A stretch of 64,000 bases of DNA from Colias croceus (GCF_905220415.1 NC_059543.1:5022001-5086000), one strand, 5' to 3'; shown: positions 32,880 through 45,246, numbered from the stretch's first letter. The notes: generated from the letters alone by a model not told the origin. A program made the numbers and translations.

Positions 32880-35102
32880 CAATGAATAAGGAATCACATG
32901 GAAGTGACATACCTACAAAAAAAGTGTGGCCGGCGCCATATTGCTTGTAACAAAACATGGCGGTGTTTAGTGCCGAGAATATATCGATAAACATTATTAT
33001 GTTTATCGATATAAAAATAATATTAATATATTTTTTTTGAAGTTATACTTCTTTTGGCGCGTAACTTCTAACGCGTGTACATAAACACACACTCTTTTTT
33101 ATTTATTTTAACTTTATTGTACAAAACATAGAAGTAAAATTACAAATGGAAAAAATGACAATGCCAATTAATAAAATTAAGTATGACGATGGCTGCTCGT
33201 GACGGTAACACCTATACAGGGTTACTTGTAAAACACCAGCAACCTCGCCGGACAAGATAGCTAACCCTGTATAATTTGATAAATCCAGTTCAATTTTGAC
33301 TTCGATATAAGGATTACGGTAGACTTACAATTTGGTAATTTCAGTTTTGAGGAATGTAATATAATGAAACAACATAATATATACTAATATAGGTATATAA
33401 TAGTATTTTATTACGATGAACAACACAATATACAGTAATTGTATTTATTTATTTATAAATAATAGACAAAAAAAACAATAATATATAATAATAGAGAAAA
33501 TTATAGAGCTAAACTATTTTGTGTAGCCTGGAATGCACTCAGATACACTCTGTTCATTTTTGAGTTCGGGATTTGAGGCTCAACTGGTACCTGGAAATGA
33601 AATGTCACAGTTTACATTAACTAGCATTGTTCACTTTACATTTAAACTAAAATGCAATACATTTTAATTAAAAGGGCAATGCTGATGGTTTGAAATTAAT
33701 ATCAACATTAGGGCTTACAATAGCGGAACTTGAATTTATATTGTTGGTTTTATGGCATTGAAATGCTTTATAAATATAAATTTATAAAGAATAGAAAAAT
33801 AACTTAAAACACCCCATGTATTTAAAGTAAATTGCACTTTCCCTCAGTCAATAACATTTCAACAACCAAATATCACCCAAGTTTGTACTCAAAAAATCAT
33901 ATAAAACCATCTCAGTTTGTTCACAGGCCTCCTTCAAAATAGGAGAAACGTTAGATTATAAATGACAGCCCTAAATCTAAATAAAAAGACCAAAAGTAAA
34001 TTGGAAGACATCACGTGTCTACAGATAAAAACCTCACCCTGTGTGAATGCAACGGCAGACATACTGGTATAGCATCATCGTGCAGACTAATCACATCCAT
34101 TGTTCTATTGAAAGCACTTTCGGGGAAATGTAGGGAACATACTATGATATTATATCCTTTACATTTGGCTTGATATTTTCAGTTTCAATTGCTTCTTACC
34201 ATTCTCCTTTTCTATTTTCACTTCTTGGTAACCTTCAAAAAATGAATTTTTAGGTTATTATAATTTTAGTCCTGACCTGACTTATTTGTAAATACATTTT
34301 TAAAGTACCTACTATAAAAGCGATTAATCTTACTTAAGTTAAAATTCATATTAGGTAAATTTAAGTGTTTTATTTTTCCTTCTGCTGCTCTTGGCAAAAT
34401 TAATTTGTTATTTTGGAAGTGTATTCACCAAAGCAACTATTCTTAAGATTAAGTCTTCATCGAACATTTTGCTGATGTCGATATTATAAGTCATCACTAG
34501 CACCCAAATTCATTATTTTACTAGAACGAAAATATACAAAATAAAGCTATATTTGGTAACAATTTTACACTGAACATAGTCTGTGAATACTCCTCAATTC
34601 AATATACATGAAAATAAGTAAATCAGCAAAGAAATAACTAATATTTCAGTCAAAACGTATACATACCGGTGCAAAGACAAACTTTTCTAGTTTTCATTCT
34701 TTCCGGAGCCACATCCCACAATACTGCGCTTTGGTATTATGCCACTATTTGTCCTTGACCACTCTATATGTTTTAGACACAAAATATGTTTGTCACAATC
34801 ACAAAAATATTCAATATTTTTCAATGTTTACTACGGAGCAATGACAGAGCATGTACATCATAATAACGAGAACATAAAATGGCGCCCGGCCACAGTAGGT
34901 ATTTGAGCTAACTTCAAATGTCAAACGGTATAGAATTAGCACTGACTGACGTATAGTCATATATTTTCACTTAGCAGAATATTCATTAGTTAGAAAGAGA
35001 CAGTATTCGTTTTATTATTTCGGTATCGAAATGCATGATATTTGTATAATCAGTTGTTTGTATAGAACATTATGCCCTGTCCATAGGATTCCTTAGTCAT
35101 TG
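32880..35102. mobile_element. hAT-like non-autonomous element, tandem copy 1
   Basis: Terminal inverted repeats CAATGAATAAGGAATCACAT and CAATGACTAAGGAATCCTAT. The left flank is GTTAGAAT (32872-32879). An 8-bp duplication and a YARNG-type end (CAATG) fit hAT. 2.2 kb with no recognisable transposase. A 14-bp stem ATATCGATAAACAT lies about 110 bp from the left end. It has about 113 bp (33188-33300) that copy 2 lacks, bounded by TGAC on both sides. Confidence 0.8.
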
Positions 35103-35137
35103 TGAATTTATGACAATGACACAATGTGACAAAATAG

Positions 35138-37243
35138 CAATGAATAAGGAATCACATGGAAGTGACATACCTACAAAAAAAGTGTGGCCGGCGCCATATT
35201 GCTTGTAACAAAACATGGCGGTGTTTAGTGCCGAGAATATATCGATAAACATTATTATGTTTATCGATATAAAAATAATATTAATATATTTTTTTTGAAG
35301 TTATACTTCTTTTGGCGCGTAACTTCTAACGCGTGTTAAACACACACTCTTTTTTATTTATTTTAACTTTATTGTACAAAACATAGAAGTAAAATTACAA
35401 ATGGAAAAAATGACAATGCCAATTAATAAAATTAAGTATGACTTCGATATAAGGATTACGGTAGACTTACAATTTGGTAATTTCAGTTTTGAGGAATGTA
35501 ATATAATGAAACAACATAATATATACTAATATAGGTATATAATAGTATTTTATTACGATGAACAACACAATATACAGTAATTGTATTTATTTATTTATAA
35601 ATAATAGACAAAAAAAAAACAATAATATATAATAATAGAGAAAATTATAGAGCTAAACTATTTTGTGCAGCCTGGAATGCACTCGGATGCACTCTGTTCA
35701 TTTTTGAGTTCGGGATTTGAGGCTCAACTGGTACCTGGAAATGAAATGTCACAGTTTACATTTACTAGCATTGTTCACTTTACATTTAAACTAAAATGCA
35801 ATACATTTTAATTAAAAGGGCAATGCTGATGGTTTGAAATTAATATCAACATTAGGGCTTACAATAGCGGAACTTGAATTTATATTTTTGGTTTTATGGC
35901 ATTGAAATGCTTTATAAATATAAATTTATAAAGAATAGAAAAATAACTTAAAACACCCCATGTATTTAAAGTAAATTGCACTTTCCCTCAGTCAATAACA
36001 TTTCAACAACCAAATATCACCCAAGTTTGTACTCAAAAAATCATATAAAACCATCTCAGTTTGTTCACAGGCCTCCTTCAAAATAGGAGAAACGTTAGAT
36101 TATAAATGACAGCCCTAAATCTAAACAAAAAGACCAAAAGTAAATTGGAAGACATCACGTGTCTACAGATAAAAACCTCACCCTGTGTGAATGCAACGGC
36201 AGACATACTGGTATAGCATCATCGTGCAGACTAATCACATCCATTGTTCTATTGAAAGCACTTTCGGGGAAATGTAGGGAACATACTATGATATTATATC
36301 CTTTACATTTGGCTTGATATTTTCAGTTTCAATTGCTTCTTACCATTCTCCTTTTCTATTTTCACTTCTTGGTAACCTTCAAAAAATGAATTTTTAGGTT
36401 ATTATAATTTTAGTCCTGACCTGACTTATTTGTAAATACATTTTTAAAGTACCTACTATAAAAGCGATTAATCTTACTTAAGTTAAAATTCATATTAGGT
36501 AAATTTAAGTGTTTTATTTTTCCTTCTGCTGCTCTTGGCAAAATTAATTTGTTATTTTGGAAGTGTATTTACCAAAGCAACTATTCTTAAGATTAAGTCT
36601 TCATCGAACATTTTGCTGATGTCGATATTATAAGTCATCCCTAGCACCCAAATTCATTATTTTACTAGAACGAAAATATACAAAATAAAGCTATATTTGG
36701 TAACAATTTTACACTGAACATAGTCTGTGAATACTCCTCAATTCAATATACATGAAAATAAGTATATCAGCAAAGTAATAACTAATATTTCAGTCAAAAC
36801 GTATACATACCGGTGCAAAGACAAACTTTTCTAGTTTTCATTCTTTCCGGAGCCACATCCCACAATACTGCGCTTTGGTATTATGCCACTATTTGTCCTT
36901 GACCACACTATATGTTTTAGACACAAATGTTTGTCACAATCACAAAAATATTCAATATTTTTCAATGTTTACTACGGAGCAATGACAGAGCATGTACATC
37001 ATAATAACGAGAACATAAAATGGCGCCCGGCCACAGTAGGTATTTCAGCTAACTTCAAATGTCAAAAGGTATAGAATTAGCACTGACTGACGTATAGTCA
37101 TATATTTTCACTTAGCAGAATATTCATTAGTTAGAAAGAGACAGTATTCGTTTTATTATTTCGGTATCGAAATGCATGATATTTGTATAATCAGTTGTTT
37201 GTATAGAACATTATGCCCTGTCCATAGGATTCCTTAGTCATTG
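35138..37243. mobile_element. hAT-like non-autonomous element, tandem copy 2
   Basis: Same ends as copy 1 and about 99% the same sequence, direct orientation, 35 bp further on. Its right flank is GTTAGAAT (37244-37251), the partner of the duplication on the left of copy 1; the inner ends have no such duplication. Confidence 0.8.
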
Positions 37244-38293
37244 GTTAGAATTCGAAGCCATAGACATTAGCGTACGATCCAATAGAAAGCGTTCGCCAAG
37301 TTCTAATCCACTTGGCTACATGTCGTTTATCGTATTCGATAAGGCGTCAACGTTTGTAGAAAGAGAAACGCTATAAATTGTATGCCACTTGGCTAGGGGG
37401 GCTGGTAATTTTAATATGTTCTATGAATAGGGCCGTAATAGGAGATGATATAACCTAATACAGAGTTACCTGGAAATAACTACCACCGTAATAGGAAAAC
37501 TACTCCTTTTTTTTTAACCGACTTCAAAAAAAAGGAGGAGACGAAAGGAGGAAACGAGAGCGCGGAACGAGCGACAAAGAAGCACAATCGGACGTTGTCA
37601 CGTTCAATTATCGTCAGTAAACCGACTTTACAGACAACCAATTTTTTTTTTTTTTTATGTATGTACACCGATTACTCCGAGGTTTCTGAACCGATTTACG
37701 TGATTCTTTTTTTGTTCGATGCGGGATGGTGTCGAATTGGTCCCATAAAAATTTTATTCGGATAGGCCCAGTAAGTTTTTATTTTATGAGCATTTTTGTC
37801 TGCATTTGTAAATGTTGCAAGTGCAAGTTTAAAGTCGGTTGTTTTTAACGCAGTTATCATTATAATCCTAATGGGGACCCATCAAAAATTCGATAAACAA
37901 GAGAATGTAAATGCTTTATCAAACGATAACAGTTTTTTGGCTCATAGAGCAGGCTCCAAGGAGATGTTCGTTTGCATAAATAGCGGACCTAAATCTGACT
38001 TCTGATATATATTGTATAGATCCCAGACATCCTATAGACAGATGTTGCCAACCAGTTTTGTGGTCCCCTTCCCCGCACCCCGGTAATTAAATATGGCATA
38101 CAAAGAAAAAAATAAACATTTCCAAAACATGCCGCGTGGGGTATCAAATGAAAGAGCTTATTGAGTAGATCACGAATATATAGCATACTATAACATTTCT
38201 TACACTTTCTCTAAGATTTTTTAGAAAATTTACGAAAATGGTCCATTTTTGAGTTAACTTTAAACCACTATAGATTGAAAACTCATGAATATA

Positions 38294-39475
38294 CAGTGCG
38301 ACATAAAAGAGATGAAATTAATTAATTTGGAACTAATTTTTCTTTCATTATCTGGCAACCCTGAATTATCAATGCAGCTGTCAAGTTGAAAAAAATTTGT
38401 TGTTTATTTGGTGAAGTTGAGATAAAATTGTTATTTTAAACAAGAAATTTACTCAAAAAAGGAGAAATCATGAAAAAGGTTAAACGTAGCGGTGTCCGTG
38501 ATGCCATATATAAAGTTTTCATTCGGTGTTTCTCATAATTTCAAGCTGAAAAACGAGAAAAATATTTGGAAAACGTTTACAGACGTACAGCAGATTATAC
38601 CGGTGAGATTCCATTTATTTTTGCTCAGTACTACGTAAAATAGAATATTCCATTAGTGACGAGTGTTTAATGTACGTATCTATGGCGATTATTACGTTTT
38701 TGAAATTTAATTTGAGGTTATTTGTATGTAAACAAAAACTAGTTTTTATAGTGCGACAAGCACAATTTGAGTCAAGAAGTTATATCCAATCCAACCACCC
38801 TTAAATAGTATAGTGATAACTATTTTCATACAGCTATCTATGCTTATAATCTTTACTTGCTACTTACTAGAGTGGACGCAGGGATCCAAAGTGAGTCTTG
38901 GCCTCCGACATAAAAAAAATAGTTTTAAGCTACTAAATAAATATGTTAAATGTACTATTTCATTTTATTCATCTTAATTCGTTTGTTATAGGGGTTTCTG
39001 AAAGCACAGTACGCAGGATAGTGGATCAAGGGAGTAAAAATGAAGGAGAATATCTACAAAAAATAAATAAAAATATGTAGTTTTCAAATCACCTTGTTTT
39101 TTTTACCTGACGGACCCAGAAGGAGCGTAATGTGTTTAAGCCTTAGGTTTGAGCTGTATGTATGTATGTTTGTTTGTTCGTATGTTTGATTCTATGTGCG
39201 CCTCTGCAGTCTAAATGGCTTGACCGATTTCTATAAACTAATTCCAAATACATTTAAGTAAAATTTGACCTAGGTAGGTCATTTAAAATACTAATGTATT
39301 TTTGTCTTAAATTTACACGATGATGAATGAAACAACTTTAAATCGCGGTATTTATTACTTTTTATTTTTTGATTTTTATTCTATAGTATCAAGATTGCTT
39401 GCGTCGCAGTATCAGTGTTGCTATATGAGCGACGGTGGCGCCCTCATTTTTTGTCATCTCTTTTGTGTCGCACTG
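38294..39475 (+). mobile_element. Tc1/mariner-like element with transposase N-terminal relic
   Basis: Terminal inverted repeats CAGTGCGACATAAAAGAGAT and CAGTGCGACACAAAAGAGAT, TA on both sides (38292-38293, 39476-39477). The mirror arm at 40119-40123 shows the uninterrupted TA site. Inside, about 38470-38602 reads MKKVKRSGVRDAIYKVF, a stop, then EKYLENVYRRTADYTG. A GT-AG intron leads to 38992 onward, GVSESTVRRIVDQGSKNEGE, then a stop. This looks like the helix-turn-helix N-terminus of a transposase; the catalytic domain is missing. 1182 bp, inactive. Confidence 0.8.
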
Positions 39476-41174
39476 TATTTTTTAAATTATTATTTTAAAT
39501 AATTAACAATAGTCCATTGTTTACGATTCAATAGTTCGTACAGTGAAATAGTTGCATGGGGGAGTGGGGGGGAGCATTCAAAGATGGCGAGTATATTTTC
39601 AAGTTTATGCCAGAAATAAAGGCCTAATACAAAAATATCGGTGTCAGGGCTTGGAATAATTATCTCTGCACTGTCGTTGTGTTTGACAGAATGAAAAATA
39701 TGGCAGAACATTCTTGAATCAGCATAGAGAAATATTTTTTATACTGGAAACATTCACTTGTACGTCTCTACTGATGACCTTCAATGTCACGGGCCGCGTT
39801 ACGCACAGGACGCTCTCAGTACAATTTGAGTTACGCTACAACCACTGTGCGTAGGACGCTAAACGGGTTAAGAGGCTGATTCAAGAATGTTCTGCCATAT
39901 TTTTCATTCTGTCAAACACAACGACAGTGCAGAGATAATTATTCCAAGCCCTGACACCGATATTTTTGTATTAGGCCTTTATTTCTGGCCTAAACTTGAA
40001 AATATACTCGCCATCTTTGAATGCTCCCCCCCACTCCCCCATGCAACTATTTCACTGTACGAACTATTGAATCGTAAACAATGGACTATTGTTAATTATT
40101 TAAAATAATAATTTAAAAAATATATTCATGAGTTTTCAATCTATAGTGGTTTAAAGTTAACTCAAAAATGGACCATTTTCGTAAATTTTCTAAAAAATCT
40201 TAGAGAAAGTGTAAGAAATGTTATAGTATGCTATATATTCGTGATCTACTCAATAAGCTCTTTCATTTGATACCCCACGCGGCATGTTTTGGAAATGTTT
40301 ATTTTTTTCTTTGTATGCCATATTTAATAACCGGGGTGCGGGGAAGGGGACCACAAAACTGGTTGGCAACATCTGTCTATAGGATGTCTGGGATCTATAC
40401 AATATATATCAGAAGTCAGATTTAGGTCCGCTATTTATGCAAACGAACATCTCCTTGGAGCCTGCTCTATGAGCCAAAAAACTGTTATCGTTTGATAAAG
40501 CATTTACATTCTCTTGTTTATCGAATTTTTGATGGGTCCGCATTAGGATTATAATGATAACTGCGTTAAAAACAACCGACTTTAAACTTGCACTTGCAAC
40601 ATTTACAAATGCAGACAAAAATGCTCATAAAATAAAAACTTACTGGGCCTATCCGAATAAAATTTTTATGGGACCAATTCGACACCATCCCGCATCGAAC
40701 AAAAAAAGAATCACGTAAATCGGTTCAGAAACCTCGGAGTAATCGGTGTACATACATAAAAAAAAAAAAAATTGGTTGTCTGTAAAGTCGGTTTACTGAC
40801 GATAGTTGAACGTGACAACGTCCGATTGTGCTTCTTTGTCGCTCGTTCCGCGCTCTCGTTTCCTCCTTTCGTCTCCTCCTTTTTTTTGAAGTCGGTTAAA
40901 AAAAAGGAGTAGTTTTCCTATTACGGTGGTAGTTATTTCCAGGTAACTCTGTATTAGGTTATATCATCTCCTATTACGGCCCTATTCATAGAACATATTA
41001 AAATTACCAGCCCCCCTAGCCAAGTGGCATACGATTTATAGCGTTTCTCTTTCTACAAACGTTGACGCCATATCGAATACGATAAACGACATGTAGCCAA
41101 GTGGATTAGAACTTGGCGAACGCTTTCTATTGGATCGTACGCTAATGTCTATGGCTTCGAATTCTAACGTCAGT

Positions 41175-41253
41175 CAGCGTACGTCAAACTGTCAACTGTC
41201 ATTCAGTTTGACATTAGTAATGTTGAAAAATATTCAAATTATACTGCCGAATT
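41175..41253. repeat. 79-bp segment shared with 47820-47898
   Basis: CAGCGTACGTCAAACTGTCA through ACTGCCGAATT is present at both places in the same orientation with one difference. Here it adjoins the outer edge of the giant inverted repeat; at 47.8 kb it forms the core of a small element. Confidence 0.8.
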
Positions 41254-41335
41254 CCGAAAACGGAAAAAGTAAAAAGTCAAAAAATTTTTGAAGTGAACTA
41301 AAAAATACAGGTTGTGCTTTAAATTATAAAAATAC

Positions 41336-41779
41336 AAATCCCACCAAAACATTTTCATGTAAAATGTTGCCAAGACGAGCCCATATGACTCGCACTGTGA
41401 AAAAGTTATCAGATCTCATGTAGAGCCAAGCTTCTAACACTACACGCCCTAACTCTACAAGGCCTAACTTCACAAACTCTACACCTTAGTCAAAATATGT
41501 GGCTTGGCCATTTCGCTACATTCACATCATCGGCGTAAGGTGAAAAATTAATTAATTCACTGTTCATTACTTTTGTGTTATACAATAGTTCTTGTAGTAA
41601 CGAACGGCCAAGCCACATATTTTGACTAAGGTGTAGAGTTTGTGAAGTTAGGCCTTGTAGAGTTAGGGCGTGTAGTGTTAGAAGCTTGGCTCTACATGAG
41701 ATCTGATAACTTTTTCACAGTGCGAGTCATATGGGCTCGTCTTGGCAACATTTTACATGAAAATGTTTTGGTGGGATTT
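41336..41779. mobile_element. Foldback element with perfect 174-bp arms
   Basis: 41336-41509 (AAATCCCACCAAAACATTTT start) and 41606-41779 are exact reverse complements over all 174 positions, around a 96-bp centre. No ORF. I could not identify a target duplication. The perfect match suggests recent insertion or continuing arm homogenisation. Confidence 0.85.
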
Positions 41780-42463
41780 CATTTCTTTTTGTAAGTTGTT
41801 TGTAACAAAATTTTATTTGTCGATTAAATTTTTTTTTTTTTTAACAAGGAGTACCTATGCAGATATATATCTAGGGGAACCAAGTTTTAGATTATTAGAT
41901 TAGACCTCTAGCGTCATCAGAATTTAATTTAAAATTACAGGTCTCATAACAAACTCCCATTCCCTAGTTTAAGGGGTTGGGGGATGAAAGTTACAAGTTT
42001 TATAATTTTTTTGTTGTTTGTGTGCTAATACTAGCTTTCATACAAAATTTCAGCTTTCTAGGACATTAGGAAATACCTTAAGAATTTTGATGATCATCAG
42101 TGAGTCAGTGACGAAATTAGCGTTTTTTAGATATAAATAAAAACTGAAGTATAAAAGCTAAAGTAATTAAAACTTAATATTTTCAATAAGTCCGCTATTG
42201 ACAATATATCCCGAAAATTTTGTTGATCTAGCATAATCCAAACCCAAGTTATGAGGGTTCAAAAAAACGTCGAAGCGCTTCGAGAAAAGGTAGGTAGTGC
42301 CCGTGCGCTTCGCTTGTTCGCTTTGCTCGTCTTGGCGGGGGCACTACCGTGCCCCCAGATAGAGGTAAGTTAATTTTGCATTTGCAATGAGGCATAAAAA
42401 GATATAATGTCCTCAAGGTTTAAATTTAATTTATTTATGTGTACTTATTTTTCTAGTTTAGAA

Positions 42464-44751
42464 ATGGAGAGACTGCGCGCCAGCCAGGAGCAATTTTCTG
42501 CTCTTATAGAATTCATGGAAAGGTACTATTAAAAAAATACAGCTTTGATTCCAAACTTGCTTCAATATTTTTATAATAAACAATGAAATCATTAATACCA
42601 AGTGCTTCATTTGTGTGTGTTACCCATAGGTATGGTGACCTCTCTCGACCACAGCGGGGACCTCAGGGTCGACTAAAAGCCGACCAAATGTGGGCAAGGC
42701 TCACATTATTACTTAATTCAGTTGGTGGTGGGGTTCACAAATCACAAGAGAAGTGGAAGAAAGTAAGTTTGAACTTGCATCTTGTTAACCTAGCTGTATA
42801 TTTCAAACTCTCAATTGTTTTGCTATTAACTTGCATCTTGTTAACCTAAGTGTACATTGCAAACTCTCAATTGTTTTGCTATTCACTTGCATCTTGTTAA
42901 CCTAAGTGTATATTGCAAACTCTCAATTGTTTTGCTATTTACTTGCATCTTGTTAACCTAAGAGTATATTGCAAACTCTCAATTGTTTTGCTATTAACTT
43001 GCATCTTGTTAACCTAAGTGTATATTGCAAACTCTCAATTGTTTTGCTATTTACTTGCATCTTGTTAACATAGCTGTATATTTTAATTTATTCATTTATT
43101 TTGCTATTGCCCTTTTCATGCACCGCTTTAACTCACAACATGTAAACCTAAAGGTCTGGGCAGATTGGAAGACTAAAACAAAAAAAAAGAAAATGTTGAT
43201 TTCCAACCACACAAATGGTACTGGTGGTGGTCCAAGCAGCAGGCTGTCTCTAACAGTTTTGGAAGACCGAGTCTGTGCCATACTGGGAGAGACTGCTGTT
43301 CTTGGTCAAGCTGGCATACAAGAGCATGGCTTTAATGTTAGTACTATTATATTATAGCAACTTTACGTATCACACCAATTCCTCTGTAACTTGCATGGCC
43401 AATAATAGTATTTATATTTATTTTGAAAGAGATTACATATAAGCCTCTTTCAACTTGTGTAAAATGAATTGTATTAAATAAATAAAACAAATAAACAGCT
43501 TGAAAATCTATACTAATATAATAAAGCTGAAGAGTTTGTTTGTTTGATTGAACACGCTAATCTCGGGAAATACTGGTCCGATTTGAAAATTTCTTTCGAT
43601 TTTAGATAGCCCACTTATCGAGGAAGGTTATAGGCTATATATCATCTCGCTAAGACCAACAGGAGCAGAGCACTGCAGGTAAAACTACGGAGCACAGCTA
43701 GTGTTTGAAAATGTAATTCCATCACAATATAATTAATAGATATTTAATGTTGATGAGAACATTAAATATCTTTTAATTATATTTTATTCTTTATAAATCT
43801 ATATCAATTATACAAAATACTTAGCTAACAATTCCTAATCGTAACATTTGTAAGTGTTAAGAGTATATGATAAGTTATAAATAACTAATATATTGATAAA
43901 AATAAATATTTTTCAGGCGCCACCAGTACCAAGGGAAGAACCCATTCCTGAAGATGTGGAAATTGAAATTCCTGTAGGCTTAGAGAATTTTAATTATAAT
44001 AGTAAGTTTTATTAAACTCTATTTACTTATTAAATTAGCCTTCTTCTAGGAGCTGTTTTCAATCGTCATAATATAGTTTAATCGATAATAATTGAACATA
44101 ATTCATTAAATGACTTGAATAAATTAGTCTTTGCTTGTATCCTAGAGAATATTATTCAACAGATGGAATGGATGAACATTTCTAATTTATAATATAAGTG
44201 GAAGTCAGAATTATATTTGCCTCCTTAACATTATTTTCATTACTCAACAGCAAGTGTTCCAACATTGCCAGCATCACCGCTACTGCTAGACCCACAGCCC
44301 TCACCACCACCACCACCACCACCACCACCACCACCAGTACGTCCCGCCCCCTCTACCGCGTTCTCCTCCGCGTCCCACTGGTCGACGGTCATCGGCGTCA
44401 CCGCGATCTGCGACTGCCTCGCCGCGACATGGGATGCAGAGAGCTCGCAGGAATCGCGGCTTAACGCCATTTGACCGGGCCGCTACAGAATTTGTGGCGG
44501 TTGAACAACGACGCCTTGCACTGGAGGAGACGCGAGAGAAGCTTTTCCATGAGCGAGAAAGGGAAAGGGAAAAGCTTCTCCATGAACGTGAGAGGGAGCG
44601 TGAGGAACTTTTCCACCAAAGAGAAATGGAGCGACTGCGGCTGGAGTCGCTAAAGGTTGAGGCAAATCGCGAGCAAACTAGGGTGATGCAGCAAATAGCT
44701 GTTATCGGGCAAAGGTTGCTGGAGATATTGCCTCAAGGGCCCGCATCTTAA
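42464..44751 (+). CDS. Myb/SANT-like accessory protein of PIF/Harbinger, probable frameshift
   Basis: In PIF/Harbinger elements this protein binds DNA and brings the transposase to the nucleus and to the termini. Exons 42464-42522, 42630-42762, 43154-43336, 43917-44001 and 44251-44751 join in phase. The start reads MERLRASQEQFSALIEFMER; the trihelix-type core is YGDLSRPQRG, ADQMWARLTLLLNSVGGG and KWKKVWADWKTKTKKK. An acidic stretch PREEPIPEDVEIE and a polyproline run encoded by (CCA)n follow. The conserved C-terminus, GLTPFDRAATEFVAVEQRR and a charged helix rich in EREREK repeats, is one frame off from the polyproline frame, so an indel between about 44335 and 44434 is likely, or an unseen splice. 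A GC-rich patch with a donor at about 42364 could be a 5' exon. Confidence 0.8.
42772..43107. repeat. Tandem repeat, about six 56-bp units
   Basis: Units start AACTTGCATCTTGTTAACCT and end CAATTGTTTTGCTATT; starts at 42772, 42828, 42884, 42940, 42996 and 43052, the last unit degenerate. The array fills most of the second intron of the Harbinger Myb-like gene. Confidence 0.9.
43507..43702 (-). repeat. SINE-like dispersed repeat
   Basis: Minus-strand copy of the subtype at 5339-5538, in the third intron of the Harbinger accessory gene. It shows that this Harbinger copy has itself been a target for insertion. Confidence 0.7.
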
Positions 44752-44810
44752 TTTTTTTTTTCATAGGGTTTTAAGTGTATTATTTAGTGCCTTTCTTTTT
44801 ATTTTTTTTA

Positions 44811-45246
44811 AGTGCTTGTTTTAGATTTTAATATTTTAATTTAATAGTTTAAGTACAGTATTTTCTGTCCTCAGTCTTTAGTTGTTTTACTTTTTACACG
44901 CTTTTTATTAGCTTCACCTGTATGTTTGAATGTTTGTTTGTAACCGACTTCTTTGGGCGCGATTTTGACCCACTTTAAACGGCCAGATTTCGTTCAAACT
45001 TTGTAGATTTATTGAGGACCGATGACAATACACTAATTTGATAAAATTATTCCATTTTTCAATTTGCAAAAAGCGTGTTTTTTAGTTTTTTTAAACTATT
45101 ATTATATATATATATATATCTTTAAATTTAATAGGATTTATATGTAGTTAATTTATTTTAAGTGTTTGTTTTAGATTTTAATATTTTAATTTAATAGTTT
45201 AAGTACAGTATTTTCTGTCCTCTGTCTTTAGTTGTTTTACTTTTTA
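44811..45246. repeat. Duplicated AT-rich stretch after the Myb-like gene
   Basis: 44811-44896 and 45160-45246 share TTTAAGTACAGTATTTTCTG and TCTTTAGTTGTTTTACTTTT. Between them lies about 260 bp including TTGTAACCGACTTCTTTGGG and a (TA)n tract. Possibly an insertion into a tandem duplicate. Confidence 0.6.

Larger units (their letters stand above)
32860..41180. mobile_element. Giant inverted-repeat element, left arm split by two insertions
   Basis: Right arm 39875-41180 is the reverse complement of a left arm now in four pieces: 32860-32879, 37252-38293 and 39478-39723, with 37244-37251 being the duplicated target of the inserted pair. Each arm is about 1.3 kb and they differ at only a handful of sites. 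The loop is 151 bp (39724-39874). Removing the hAT-like pair and the Tc1-like element restores exact continuity with the right arm. The arms contain a poly-T/purine tract with AACCGACTTCAAAAAAAAGG and a short coding relic (39490-39711 and its mirror) reading EIIIPSPDTDIFVLGLYFW, perhaps from a transposon protein. No intact gene. Superfamily unknown. Confidence 0.85.

Noticed and set aside
37480..40618. Paired open frames repeated on opposite strands (37796/40409, 37989/40228, 39490/39887)
   Set aside because: They mirror each other because they lie in the arms of the giant inverted repeat. No start context, introns or complete domain; only the 39490/39887 relic resembles a protein fragment.
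42772..43107. CRISPR array
   Set aside because: Units are contiguous 56-bp tandem repeats without unique spacers, in an animal transposon intron.
44198..44470. Threonine-, glycine- and proline-rich frames over the CCA repeat
   Set aside because: Only the proline reading continues in phase from the upstream Harbinger exon; the others are trinucleotide-repeat shadows.
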